Shown here one piece after another: positions 24,477 through 36,914 of a stretch of DNA of 64,000 nucleotides. The stretch comes from Letharia columbiana. Lineage: Eukaryota > Ascomycota > Lecanoromycetes > Lecanorales > Parmeliaceae. A program made the translations under genes and the position numbers. The stretch spans positions 248,001 through 312,000 of the forward strand of contig NW_023501052.1 of the NCBI RefSeq assembly GCF_014066305.1, given 5' to 3'. Each line of letters starts with the position of its first letter. The stretch's first letter is position 1. The notes under the pieces are model-generated. The model made no database searches and was not told the origin of the DNA. It saw only the letters and a list, made by a program, of their open reading frames with translations.

Positions 24477-24908
24477 TTCGTCTTTCAGAATGATTTTAAA
24501 GGATTTCTAAAGTATACAATCGATATTAGCGGCTGTAATAGATTTACGATAGAGTATTTCAAGTAAAATACTATAAACTATATATTTAACGGCGAAATTA
24601 AGGTATTTAAACGAGATTTAAAGTATTTAACTATGGAGATAATAGAGTAATTATAATGAAATACTACGTAATATTAATTAAAATCCTCTATCTTCTCTAT
24701 AATTATTAATCTTCTCTCTAATCTAATCGTTTCAGAGTATAAGTATACTAATAAGTCTCCCTTCACAAGACCTGGCCGTTTAACGAGAATTGACGGTATT
24801 TCGAGACATTACAACATCATCATATTCGTATTTAAACTATATAGAAATATGAAGTAAGCTGATATAAGAGTGGCAAGTACGTTCTCTACAATTTTCTATA
24901 AATGGCGC
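24477..24908 (+). mobile_element. Tc1/mariner-like element, 5'-truncated left part (copy A1)
   Basis: From CGTCTTTCAG onward the sequence matches the transposase 3' end of the copy at 34957-35695, then runs through a region absent from that copy into the inner part of the terminal inverted repeat (TTCTCTACAATTTTC, then GCGCTAACA). The coding part is riddled with RIP changes and stops. The element is interrupted at about 24908 by the 12-kb insertion; its outermost bases resume at 37011. Its left end is missing. Confidence 0.75.
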
Positions 24909-25005
24909 TAACAATTGCCTTAGTCCCTTAGACCTATTAAGATCGCTAAGCCCCTTCGAATTAGCTCGCCTCGCTAAGCCCCTTCGAGTTAGCCTACTAA
25001 CTTCG
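24909..25005 (+). repeat. Left ~95-base inverted repeat of the nested insertion
   Basis: It reads from ATTGCCTTAG inward and includes CTCGCCTCGCTAAG. It is less RIP-mutated than its partner at 36915-37009, where several C positions read T on the corresponding strand. Confidence 0.7.
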
Positions 25006-25668
25006 CAGCTAAACGACGATAGATCTAAGTATAAAACCTCGTAATCTTATCAGATCCGCGTTATTTTCGCGTACGCCTTATATAAATTTTTAAGTTATAT
25101 TTTTTAAGTATTAATATCTACTTACGCGATATAATTATAATTTAATTTTCTATTATAATAATTTATTTCTTAATACGAGATAATAGTTTCATATCTTCTC
25201 TATTAAATATGCTATTTTTTAAGATTATCTCTTAAGAATCCAGCGACGTTAATATAGACATTTAAAAAATTTATAGAATCTATATTAAACTTTAAGTATT
25301 ATATAATAATAATTATAATCGATTAGCTCGAGATTTCTTTTATTAGAAGATCTATACGTATATATAAGTCTTCGAAGTACGTATTTAACGTAAATAATTA
25401 AGTAAATTATAATACGCTAATACTCGAGATTAATTTAACTTCAAAATACTAAGAATATTAAGAAATTTATATATTAAGAATATTAAAAAATGCTAAATCA
25501 CCGTAATGCGCGTAAGTTTTTTTAAAAGAAATAAAGAAGAATAAATTAAGAAGAATAGAGAAAAATAGAGAGTAACGAAGAAGAATAGAGAAAAGTTAAT
25601 AATTTACTTATGTGTGCGCACGCGTATATATATTTATATATATATATATATATATTATTAGAACTAGT

Positions 25669-25875
25669 ATAGATACGATACTAGTATAGATTATTACGAT
25701 CGTATTCTATATCTCTCTTAATATATCATCTAGCCCTATAGTCTATTAAGGTCTAGCGTATCTTAATAGAGTTATCTACTACTATCTAATACCTTCTATC
25801 TATATAGCTATTCGATATCTAGTTATCTTATTCAATATACCTATATTAATATTATATCTATATCGATTCTAATAC
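25669..25875 (+). repeat. 5' long terminal repeat of retroelement I
   Basis: About 200 bases starting TAGTATAGATTATTACGATC and ending near CGATTCTAAT recur as a direct repeat at 32392-32580. TG at the expected start reads TA, as RIP would produce. A TA dinucleotide run lies just before it. Confidence 0.7.
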
Positions 25876-27587
25876 TATAACTAGATTACTCTACTTACTA
25901 TATTTAAATTAATAGACGAATTTAAGAAATCTATTAGTAGAGGCTTTAGCAAGATATTAAGTTAAGCTATTATATTTCTAGATAAATCTACTATATAGAT
26001 AATACGTTATAAAGAGTATTTATTAAGATAGCGTAACGATCTTATAATTAGTTAGAGAGATAAAGTAATTACTAAACTAGTTTATTTATACGACTAGTAA
26101 ATTTAAAGAAATTATTACTTAACTTAATAATTATATAACTAACTCTCTAAGCGAAGTAAAAGTATTTAAAAGAACGATATTTAGACTATCTATAATTTTC
26201 ATAACAGTTTAAATAATTTATAAACTAGGGAAAAAAGTCCCCGTAAAATATAATACCATTTTTCGAATTTGTAGTAAAGCCTCACAAAAGATATTATAAG
26301 AAGTTTTTTCTTTTCTCTCCTTCGCTTAGTATCTATAATATTAAAGAATCGAGAGAAATAACGTAACTCTCTTATCTTCATTTTAAAACCATTATTTCTA
26401 ATATATAATTAAGTAAGATAAATCGAGTTAGCAATCTTCTTACTTAGATATTTAATCGATAATAGTTCTTACTATCTAATAATATAGCGAAGAATATCGC
26501 GATTATTACGAATCTATAATAGATTATTAGCGTCGATTAACTACGTAATTAGGCCGATAAGAAGCCTAATTAATTTCTTATTATACTTTACGATCTCCGC
26601 TATTAACGAGATTAGTTTTAAGATATAGCTAAATAATATACTAATCTTAAGGCTAAGAAGAATAAGATAGTAAATTAATAAGATAAGATCTAATAACGCT
26701 TAAAGTAAGTTAATATCAAAGTCGAGAAGCTATAAGAATAGAATAGAAAGCTTCGATAATAGCTAATGATAATACGATTAGATATACTTAAGAATTTATA
26801 AACCACCTCTAAGATATAAGCGTTAACCCCAATAAAGCCCGTTTAAGTTTCATACCTTACTTATAGAAAAGAGAAGTCTATTAAACTATTAAATTCTCTC
26901 TTCTTTATTAATAGTAAGAACTTCGTATAAGAGGATTAGTTAGTTAAAATAAAGGAAAAGTTATTAAATAATAAGAATCACTATCTTATCGAGACGTCTC
27001 AAATTACCTATCTTCTATCACGTATAGATAGGAAAGCGATCTCTTATATTCTAAATAGAAGATATAGAGGTATTATAAATCTCTATACATTAGTTAGCGA
27101 GATTATAAACTAGCTAGCTAAGATTTATAAAGAAATAGATCGTTATAAGAAGATAAGACGCGAATATAATTTTCTTTAATAGATAATTCAGCCCTTTAAT
27201 AGATTCTATATAGAACTTATTAGACTCGATTCTATACTTAATTATAACGAAACCCACCTAAGAGATAATTTAAATATTAAGCTATAAACATATACTCGAC
27301 TTTACTTTATTTTTATAGCCCTTTCTAATTATAAGTCTATGCCTCTAAGGAATATTAAGAAATATCTTATAAATAATAATAACTTATAGCGCGTAGACTA
27401 TAAACTACGTCTAACTTAAGCCGTTAATAAAATAACTCTTAAAATTATCGTAACTTAGATAAGAAAGATAATTACCGCTATAATTGAGGATCATATATCT
27501 TTCGCTATTAAATCGAGTATTTATATTCTAAATATCTTTTAGAGTATACCGAAGGCGACGATCGATATAAATTCGAGAAACTTAATA

Positions 27588-27632
27588 TATTTTAATTATA
27601 GAAAGATAGGTTATATAAAACGCGACTATCTA
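27588..27632 (+). pseudogene. Gag CCHC zinc knuckle, RIP-damaged
   Basis: The spacing of a CX2CX4HX4C knuckle is preserved around the core FN.RKIG.IKRD, but all three cysteine positions and the histidine position read as tyrosine codons (TAT), one transition away from TGT or CAT. This is direct evidence for RIP-type mutation of the gag gene of element I. Confidence 0.7.
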
Positions 27633-28879
27633 GTATAGAGATAGACTAACGCTAATAAGAAGGCCTTACGAGAGATAGAAATTCACGAATTTATTATCGA
27701 TAACGAATATAAGATAAATCTACTAGCCGACGCTTATAAAGTCTCTAAGAATTTAGAAAATAAATAACCTCTATTAAAGTCACGGTAAGGGAAACTTATA
27801 ATATATGCCTATTGGATACTTCTAATAATTCTTTAATACGCCGTTCTTTTAGAATATAAGTAATACTATCGTTATAGAGACGGAAATACTTACTTTAAAA
27901 CGCCCTTATCGATAGTAAATATACTAGAATATATATAATCATTAATAAATCCCTAATTTATAGAGTTTATAAAGAATTACTATTAAAATCGATTCTATTA
28001 TCGAAATCTAAACCTTTAAAGAATTATAATAGCCGAATCGCAAAGAAGCTTATTATTTACTATTTACTTCTAATAATAATAGTAAATAACCATTAAGAGG
28101 GAACGTATTCTATGCTCATCGCCCCCTTATATATAATATAATTCTAGAAAAATCATAAATAAATAAGTATAGAGTGCTCTTCGATATAATAAAAGATAAG
28201 ATTCTTTTTATACTAGATCGCTATAATTATAACGATAACGAGACCTCAATAATAGAGGATCTCGCTATCTTATTAAATCTAAAACTAAAACTCTCTACCC
28301 CACAGGCTATCTTAAAGAAAGAACCTTCTTCTTAATCCACATATAACGACGACTCGAACTCTACTATCGACTCGAACGTTCCTAGCGAACTAATTAATAA
28401 AAAGAGATTAATATTTACTCCTCGAGATATAAGATAAAAATAAGATATAGACCTATAATTTATTAATATCGCCGAAATTAATACTATATTATACTATCAA
28501 TTAGCGCGTAATAAGAGAAATTATCTATTTATCCTTATTATAAACGAGATCTACAACTCGCTATTAAAAGAGTTACCTCTTTAGAAGAAATTACGTAGTT
28601 CTCGCGTATCGATTAATAAGCTATATTCTTATAACTTAGAAAAGAAGTATAAGAGATACTATAAATCGAATTGCTCTATTTAAATCAGCGCTATCGAAAC
28701 CGTTAGCCCTAAAGATATTAAACGAAAACTCTCTATAAAGTATTACGACTATTTAAATATTTTCGATAGAACAAAGACGGACGAACTATTATCACACCAC
28801 TCTTATAATCATAAACTAGAATTCATAAAGGCCGATACCGCCGGACTATCGAAGAGTCAAATCTATTCTATATTAGAAT

Positions 28880-31710
28880 ATAAGTTAAAATAAATTAAAA
28901 AGTATTTAAATAAGTATCTAAAAAAGGGTTTTATAATACCTAGTCATGCTTCGTTTATATTCTCTATCCTATTTACCGAGAAATTAAACGAGGGTCTACG
29001 CTTTTATATAAACTATTAAAGACTAAATACTATTACTAAGAGAAATCGATATTTAATTCTATTAATAGATAAGATTCTCGCGAGAATTCAGGGCTATAAA
29101 TATCTTACTCGATTAGATATTATAGCTATATTTAACAAATTACGTATATATCCTAATAGTAAGAATTTCACTACCTTTATTATCTTTCTCGACGTATATA
29201 AGTATTAGATACTTTTCTTTAATCTAATTAATAGCCTAGTCATCTATTAGCAGTATATAAATAATATTCTATTCGAATATCTAAACGACTTCTATTAAGT
29301 CTATCTTAACGATATTCTTATTTATAGTCGATTAAGAAAGAAATATATTATATATATCTGAAAGATTCTTTAGAAGCTATAAGAGGTCGGATTATAGATA
29401 GATATTCTTAAATGCGAATTTTATATTTAAAAGACGAAATTTTTAGGTCTTCTTATTTCGATTAATAACCTATAAATAAACTCTATTAAAATTCAAGCTA
29501 TTATTAAATAATCTATTCTTATTAATTTAAAGGAGATATAAACCTTTATTAGCTTTTATAACTTCTACTATTAATTTATAAGAGACTTCTCGAAGATCGT
29601 AAAACTAATAGTAAAACTTACAATTAAAAAAGCAATATTCGATTAATTATCAACTTATTAGAAAGCCTTTCATTTACTAAAGATAGCTATTACGAGAGTT
29701 TTAGTTCTATACTATTTCGATAAATCGAAGAATACTATACTTAAAACGAACTCCTCTAATTATATTAATAATAATATTCTATCTTAGTATAATAACAACG
29801 AAGTCTTATATTCAATAGCTTTCTATAATAAAAATCTTACCTTAGCTAAGTATAACTATTAAATCTACGATAAAGAGTTACTAGTTATTATTCGCTATTT
29901 AGAACATTAATATTCTAAGTTAAAATACATCGATATTTCTATTAAGATCTTCACGAATTATAAAGACTTAATATACTTTACTAAAAAAAGGAATCTAAGT
30001 CGTCGCTAGGCCCGCTATTTAGATATACTATCCGAATTTAATATTAAAATCATCTATCGCCTAGGGCCTTAGAACGTTAAGGTCGATATACTTATATATA
30101 TAGCCAATTTTAAGTTAAATAGTCTAGAGAACAAACGCTTAAAGTAGTAATATTAGACGATACTTATATCTAACCGCTTAAAACTTAATAATAGAAATAT
30201 TAAGATTTATACTATTAACGATCTTATCTTCTATAGAATAGTCTAGGAAAATAAGATTAATAAGTTTTATAATGAAATTCGTAAGGTAATTATGAAAGAT
30301 AAGAATAAACTCCGCGAAGTTATACTTAATAAGTGCTTTATAGAGAACGGAGTACTCTATTATAAGAATCGCTTATGAATACTAGAAGGTCTATATATCG
30401 ATATTATTCGCGAAGTATACAATTAGCTCTTATATAAATATTTCGATATAGTCTATATCTATAAGTTACTTAAGCGAGAATACTATTAGTAAGATATAAA
30501 AGCTATTATTACTATCTATATTCGAAACTACTACGCCTATTATAGATCTAAGATCTCTCGCGATTAAGAATATAGTCTACTATAACCTCTACTAATTTCT
30601 TAAAAGTAATAATAGAATATCTCGATAGACTTTGTAATAAGTCTATCTATATCCGATAGATATAACGCTATCTAGATAGCGATAAATCGACTTATCAAGA
30701 AACGATACTACGTCGCGTACTCTAATATAGATAAAGAAACCATAGCCGAAAAGACGGTTAATATATTACTCAAGAAGGTCTTCCGCTTACACGATCTATC
30801 GACGTTAATAATTTCGAATAGAGGCTCTTAATTCATATCGATAATATAGAAAGTCTTTTATAAACGACTCGGGATTAAAGCTAAGCTATCGACAGCCTTC
30901 TATCTTAAAATTAATAAATAAACTAAACGGGCTAATTAGGATATAGAACGCTACCTTCGAATATATTATAACTATATATAGAACGATTAGTCTAAATAGT
31001 TATTTATTACTAAGTTTACTAATAATAATATTACTTCCGCAGCGATGGATATTCTATTATTCTTTGCGAATAAGAGCTTCTACTCTCGAATAAGTTTCAG
31101 CTTAAATACTATCGACTATAATATCACTCGTAAGTACCTTAATACTACTCGAGTAAAAGATATTATTAAGTATATATAGTAAGTTCTTAATTATATTCGA
31201 AATAATATAGATCGCGCTTAAAAGGCTATAATAACCTAGGTTAATAAGCGATACTAGAAGATTAGTTTTAAAGTAGATAATATAATCTTTCTTAGCAGCA
31301 AGAATATTACCTTAGATCGACCGTCTCGAAAATTAAATAATAAGAGATATAACTTATTTAAAGTAATAGGTCTTATAGAAACCTCGTATCGCTTAAAGCT
31401 CTTAATAAGTATAAAGATTCATAATATATTTCACCTTAATCTCTTAAGCCTTATATCGATAAACCCCTTATCTAGATAGATTAATTCTTTACCGAAGTAT
31501 ATTACTATCGAAGGCCAAATTAAATAAATAGTGAAGGAGATTATCGCCTTCAAATTCATTAACGACCGTCTTAAGTACCGGGTAAAATAAGAGAGTCTCG
31601 ATAAGGACCTTAAATAGTATAACTCGAATAGTAGCGAATTTGAAAATTATTAAGATATGATTAACGATTTCCATAAGCGATACCCATAAGTAGTCTACTA
31701 AGCCCGGCAA
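28880..31710 (+). pseudogene. Pol remains: reverse transcriptase, RNase H, integrase, chromodomain
   Basis: Reading through the stops, the reverse transcriptase keeps KGFI.PS, TRLDI, and the catalytic YxDD motif degraded to YLNDILIYS near 29,302 (an aspartate lost by a G-to-A change). The RNase H segment keeps FTNYKDLIYF and IIYRLGP. The integrase segment keeps ISIDFVISL and a later GS.FIS..W strand. The C-terminal chromodomain keeps VKEII, RLKYRVK and NDFHKRYP. Many in-frame stops make it a dead copy. Domain order (integrase after RNase H) places it in Ty3/Gypsy rather than Ty1/Copia. Confidence 0.8.
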
Positions 31711-32391
31711 TACCTTAGATATCGCGTTTTTTAAACGAATTGAAATCGTCCGATATTTCATAACGACTTCATTTTCTTCGTATTCGCAATCCGATTTCTC
31801 AGGCCTATATTGCTCTACAATAGCCGCATTTCAGACCCATCAGGCCGTCTCCCCTTATTAATACAACCCTTAACATATTCCGGGATCATACCAGGTTACA
31901 CGCGAATCTCACTGTCGCTATCGCTGGGCATAATCGATGTCGACCAGATAGCTTATTACGGAGAAGCCCACGCCAAACTAATTTGATGCTAAATTAAGGT
32001 TTAGCGCCTACGGCTCGATTCGGTTCAGAACCTCTCGACTAATCAACTCGCATTATTTTATTAATATCCTTTACGCTGGGATATTAACTTAGAAATCGCT
32101 ATTACTTATCAAAATACTCATATTTACTACTCGCCTATTGCCACATCGATTTCTTTCAGACTAGAACTCTTATACTCGCTATATCTCTAGCTAGCGATAA
32201 TATTAACGCGAAGGCCAAGATATAAGCTCTCGCTACCCGTGCTGTTGCTAAGAAAGACCGTAGTATTAGAGATCTCGAATATTAAAAGTTCTTTATTATT
32301 TCATCAATTTTCAAGCGAGCGTGTATATATACTAGTTTTATTACTCTTTCGCTTATTAATTATAAAAGTATAATTCTATAAGAGAAAGAGG

Positions 32392-32580
32392 ATAGTATTA
32401 TAATCGTACTCTATATCTTTCTTAATATATCATCTAGCCCTATAATCTATTAGAGTCTAGCGTATCTTAATAGAGTTATCTATTACTATCTAATGTCTTC
32501 TATCTATATAGCTATTTAATATCTAGTTATCTTATTTAATATATCTATATTAATATTATATCTATATCGATTCTAATATA
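32392..32580 (+). repeat. 3' long terminal repeat of retroelement I
   Basis: A direct copy of 25669-25875, about 85-90 percent identical by eye, preceded by a purine-rich tract. It directly abuts the inverted LTR of element II at about 32581. Confidence 0.7.
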
Positions 32581-34268
32581 GATGAGATAGAATTAGAATA
32601 ATAAGACTATCGAATTATATATATAGAAAGAAGATATAATATAATAGAGGATACCTTCGTTAAGGCTCGCTAGCTATAGAGCTAAATAGTATATTAAGAA
32701 TACGCTCGTAATATTACTCTTCTCTCTTAAAGAGCCATAATCTCTATAGCTAATAGATCGAAGATATAGATCTATTACTTATCTTATATCTTTAAATATT
32801 TATAGTCTATATAGTTCTTAATTAAAGAGAATTAAGATTCTAAAGATATAGCTATATCTTATCTACGTATAAGTAAGATTCTCTAAGTCCTTCTTTTATT
32901 TAGTCTGCTTGCTATAGACCTTCGAAAGAACTAAATAATTTTATCGTATATATATATATTATACTCGCTGAAAATCTATAAAAATAAAGAACTTTTAGTA
33001 TTCGAGACTTTTAATATAATATTTCTCTCTAGCGGCGATAGTAGTAATAATAGACTTTATATAAATTTCTTATTAATCTTATCGCTAATTAGAGATATAG
33101 CGAGTATAAAAAGTCTAATTTAAAGGAAATCGATAAAAGAATAAGTAAGTAATAATTATTAATATAGAGGCGAATAGTAATAATTTCCGAATCTATATTT
33201 AAGCGGATAAAATATATATAAAATAATACGACGTAATTAATTAAGAACTCTCGAATCGAATCGAGCCGTAGACGCTAAGAACTTTAATTTAATATTAAGT
33301 AAGTTTCTCTATAGGATATTATATAGACGATATCGATAAAGACTATTAACGACGATAGTAAGGTCTATAAATAACGTATTATAGCTTTAAAAGATACTTA
33401 GATATTTTTTAATAAGGGGAGCTTACTTAATAGACTTAATATAAGATTATTATTAAGTAATATAGGTCTAAGAAATCGATTTATAAATGTGAAAAGAGGC
33501 TATTCTAATATTAAACGATTTCAATTCGCGTAGAAATACGATATTCGAAATATTACCGAGCCGTATACTAGTCTTAACTATATTCGCCTACTACGTTCTT
33601 ATAATTATATCGTTTATAGATTTAATATATCTATATAACCTAGTCGTAGATCTAATACGTTCATATAAATATATTTATCGCCTATATTTCTCTAAATTAG
33701 AACGAGAAATAATAGTATATTTATTACGAGATTTTATTACATCTTTAAGTCTTATCTTAATATATTATTTAATAAATACCTTTAACTTCTTATTAATAAG
33801 TTTCTAAGCTTTCTCTTAATTTTCGAGATTTAATTATATAAAAAACGTCTTTAGCCGTAGCTAAGTTTAATTCCCTTTATATATAAGATCTCTAACTCTT
33901 TTAGAAAACCCTAACTTACTAATTAATTCGAATATTATATATTTATCGCCGTCTATTAAACGCTTAATCTTATATTTAGAATACTTTATAAATTATCTAT
34001 AGAACTTAAGAAATAATTAATTATATTATTTCTTTATTATATAATAGACTTAACGATATATATCTTTAATAATAAATAATAATATTTCGTATATATTACT
34101 TAAGTAGTCGAGAAGATTATTAACTAAAGAGTAGAAGCTATAACGTTATCTGATAGATATATACTAACTAGTCTCTCCTTCAAGTCTCGCTATAACGTAG
34201 ACAATTTTGAAAGTATTAATAGAGAAATGATCACTATTGTGGGTAAGCTTGTCCTGGATTCTTATTTT

Positions 34269-34595
34269 CTAGTTATCAAATGGTATTGAATTAGTGCCCG
34301 TGAAGACAGGTGGATCTGGTAGCCTTGGGCTGAGTGGCTGTCTGATTTGTGGTTGTCGATTTGCTCTAAGTGCTTTAAAATCTCGTGGAGTGGGTGGTGG
34401 TGGGGATGAAGGCGGAGGCGGAGCAGAGATGCCAGGCGAGTTTTGGGCCTGTGTCTCTCCTTGTTGTCCTGGTATCTCCTGCGAAGGAGAAGAGGCTGGG
34501 ATGCCAGGCGGATTTTGGCCTTGTGTCTCCTCCAGATGACTTGATGTCTCACGATATCGCTGATAAAGGTCCTCAGCAGATAGAGAGCGCTGCAC
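34269..34595 (-). pseudogene. Gag N-terminal region of element II, locally undamaged
   Basis: About 109 codons read without a stop as a proline/glutamine-rich stretch with two repeats of Q(G/A)QNPPGI-like units, then PDPPVFTG and FDN directly followed by a TAG at the place where gag proteins of this family usually have a tryptophan. The frame continues past the stop with KIRIQDKL and ARLEGET, which fits a Gypsy gag. Base composition is normal here, unlike the flanks, so this piece escaped RIP. Confidence 0.6.
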
Positions 34596-34956
34596 CTGTG
34601 GTATATGGAGTGACGGCGAGTTGGGAGGTGAGTATCTTCTATGTAGGTCGTCGTATGTGAGGTAAGGGTGTCTAAGGTATGTAGGTGATCGGCGATGCGG
34701 AGGGACGTATTTTGGTGTTGATGTAGGTGGATTTGGTATAGATTGAAGTAAATTATGTTCCCGATCGCGAGGTGCCTTAGTTCTCTGATAGGTATAGTAA
34801 TTCTGAATGTAGGTGGCTACTATCGTCCTTATTTCTCGCTAGTAGTATTCCCTTTTAAGTAGTTTATAGATATATACTACCTCGGGATAGCCGTAGAACG
34901 ATTAATTATATATCTCTCGAATAACATCGATATATATGTCATCGAATATCTATAAT

Positions 34957-35695
34957 TATGAATTGCAAATTAAATAAGAATGCTTAACAAAGCTGATTTA
35001 GCTCCGCCTTCGACTTTTTGTTAGCGTCATTTATAGAAAATTATAAAGAATATACTTACTACTCTTATAATAGCTACTATTATCTACTATCTTAGTTAGA
35101 CATTTATAATATCGAAGCTAGTGAGTATATACGCTTTTTTTAATATTTTATCTCTGACTTAGGCGTGTAATAGTCATATCGCCAGCCCTTGCTTCGGACG
35201 CGATATCACCATTCAGAAAGGATCCCTCTATACGCCAGCGTGCCCAACTCTTACTCGAATCCTCCCTCCGTATTCGCCTGACTACAATCCCATCGAATTG
35301 ACATTCAGCGTCCTTAAGGCGTGGATGCGGCGTTATTTTAAGACCTTTCGACACGTCTTTCAGAACGATTTTGAAGGATTTCTGAAGTATACAATCGATG
35401 TTAATGGCTGTGATAGATTTGCGATGAAGTATTTTAAGCAGAGCACTGCAGGCTACATATTTGACGGCGAAATTAAGACATTTAAACGAGATTTAAAGTA
35501 TTTGACTATGGAGATAATAGAGTAGTTATAATGAAATACTACGTAATATTAATTAAAATCCTCTATCTTCTCTATAACCTTTATAAGAGTAATAAGTATA
35601 TTCTCTACAATTTTCTATAAATGACGCTAACAAAAAGTCGGAGGTAGAGCTAAATTAGTTTTATTAAGTATTCTTATTTAATTTATAATTTATAA
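34957..35695 (+). mobile_element. Internally deleted Tc1/mariner-like element (copy A2)
   Basis: Terminal inverted repeats of about 110 bases (34957-35070 and 35585-35695) share AATTAAATAAGAAT and CGACTTTTTGTTAGCG; both ends abut TA, as for IS630/Tc1/mariner insertion. The interior fuses a short N-terminal coding piece (35160-35250) to the C-terminal part of a DDE_3 transposase with YSPDYNPIE (about 35,255-35,290; the glutamate is the last catalytic acid) and FRHVFQNDFEGF, ending in EIIE and a stop at 35,525. The first catalytic acids are missing, so it is non-autonomous. It lies inside element II. Confidence 0.8.
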
Positions 35696-36914
35696 AAACG
35701 ATTCTTACGATAAAGTACCTCGTCTTATACGAAGTACTTATTAAGAGTAATCTCTTAAAACTTATCCTTACCTTCGGTAATAGCGTTATAAATTTTTATA
35801 TAATATTCGTCTTTCTTATTAACTTCTACTACTTTATAGTAGATAGAATCGTCGTATATAGATAATTAACGATACGGAGCGAGATATGTTAGTAATAATA
35901 TAGGTGGATTTAAAGAATTTATAATGTTTTAAATATAGATAAGAATAAAGCGGAGAAGATAGGCGTAAAAATGGCGATTTTGGCTAAGCTTCCCTGTGAA
36001 GGTTTATTATAATATCGAATAGTGTCTTTGTCGAGTGGGATAGAGAGATCTCTGGAACTCCGGTACTGTGAAGGCGTATGCGAGTCGAGGAAGGTGGTAG
36101 ATCTCTGTATTGAGAGTCGAAATTTGACTGTAACGCTCGAAATAGTGTTATTCCTTTCGTTTCTTAATCGATTAAGTCGCCGTTAAGACTATAAGTACTT
36201 TAAATAATATTCTTTTAAATAATAGAAAGTCCGTCGAAAGTCTCTTAGCCGGTGATAGACTTTATGTAAGAAATAAAGCGAAGAAGAATTTCTTATATTC
36301 GATATAGGGAACTTGTTTTTTAATAAATTAGACTATCGTTAATAATGTAGATTATTTCGAATAATATAGATTCTTCGAATAATGTAGATATCTGATGATT
36401 TAAATGTGTGATAGAGTTTCTATATAATAGAAATATTCAGCGTTTTCTTTATTAGGCTCAGTCGCTTACTTTAAGTAGAAAGTAAAAAAGATTCGTTAGT
36501 TCTCTTCGCTAAGGGGTATATAAAGAAGCTTTATTATAATATTAGAACTAGTATAGATACGATACTAGTATAAGTAAGATAGAACTAGAATAATAAGACT
36601 ATCGAATTATATATGTGGAAAGGAGATATAATATAATAGAGAATATCTTCGTTAAGGCTCGCTAGTTATAGGGCTAAGTAGTATATTAAGAGTACGCTCG
36701 TAATATATATTATAATTTACAAATGCTCGACGACACGCGTTAATTTATTAATATATTTTAATATATTTAAAATACGTAATTAAAATTCGTATTTAAGTTA
36801 AAAATGCGAAATTATACGAGATTTCTTATATTTTATTAGAAATAAGTCGAATCTATATATAAGATTAGAATTTACCCTTAGACGTACTTTCTTTAAATTT
36901 CGTAGTAAGTAGAA

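Larger units (their letters stand above)
25669..32580 (+). mobile_element. RIP-inactivated Ty3/Gypsy LTR retrotransposon with chromodomain (element I)
   Basis: This 6.9-kb element has two direct LTRs and, in order, the remains of gag with a CCHC zinc knuckle (27588-27632), reverse transcriptase (about 28,880-29,400), RNase H (about 29,700-30,000), integrase (about 30,350-31,200) and a chromodomain (about 31,520-31,690). This order is that of chromoviruses, whose chromodomain directs integration to heterochromatin. A purine tract (AGAGAAAGAGGA, 32379-32391) precedes the 3' LTR. The frame is broken by dozens of TAG/TAA codons, and conserved C, R, W and D codons are replaced as expected from C-to-T changes on both strands. 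The element cannot encode functional proteins. Confidence 0.85.
32581..36717 (-). mobile_element. Related LTR retroelement in opposite orientation, internally deleted (element II)
   Basis: LTR-like copies at 36717-36545 (5') and 32718-32581 (3') read on the minus strand; a purine tract (32719-32731) precedes the latter. Between them the minus strand carries gag (from about 34,600) but then passes to sequence homologous to the 3' end of element I (32,950-33,300 matches 31,960-32,300 in reverse). Reverse transcriptase and integrase are missing, so this is a deletion derivative of about 4.1 kb including a later Tc1-like insertion. Most of it is RIP-mutated, except islands such as 34,250-34,790. 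Confidence 0.65.

Noticed and set aside
31489..31761. A 90-codon minus-strand frame in the retrotransposon block
   Set aside because: It lies opposite the chromodomain part of element I and results from AT-rich composition.
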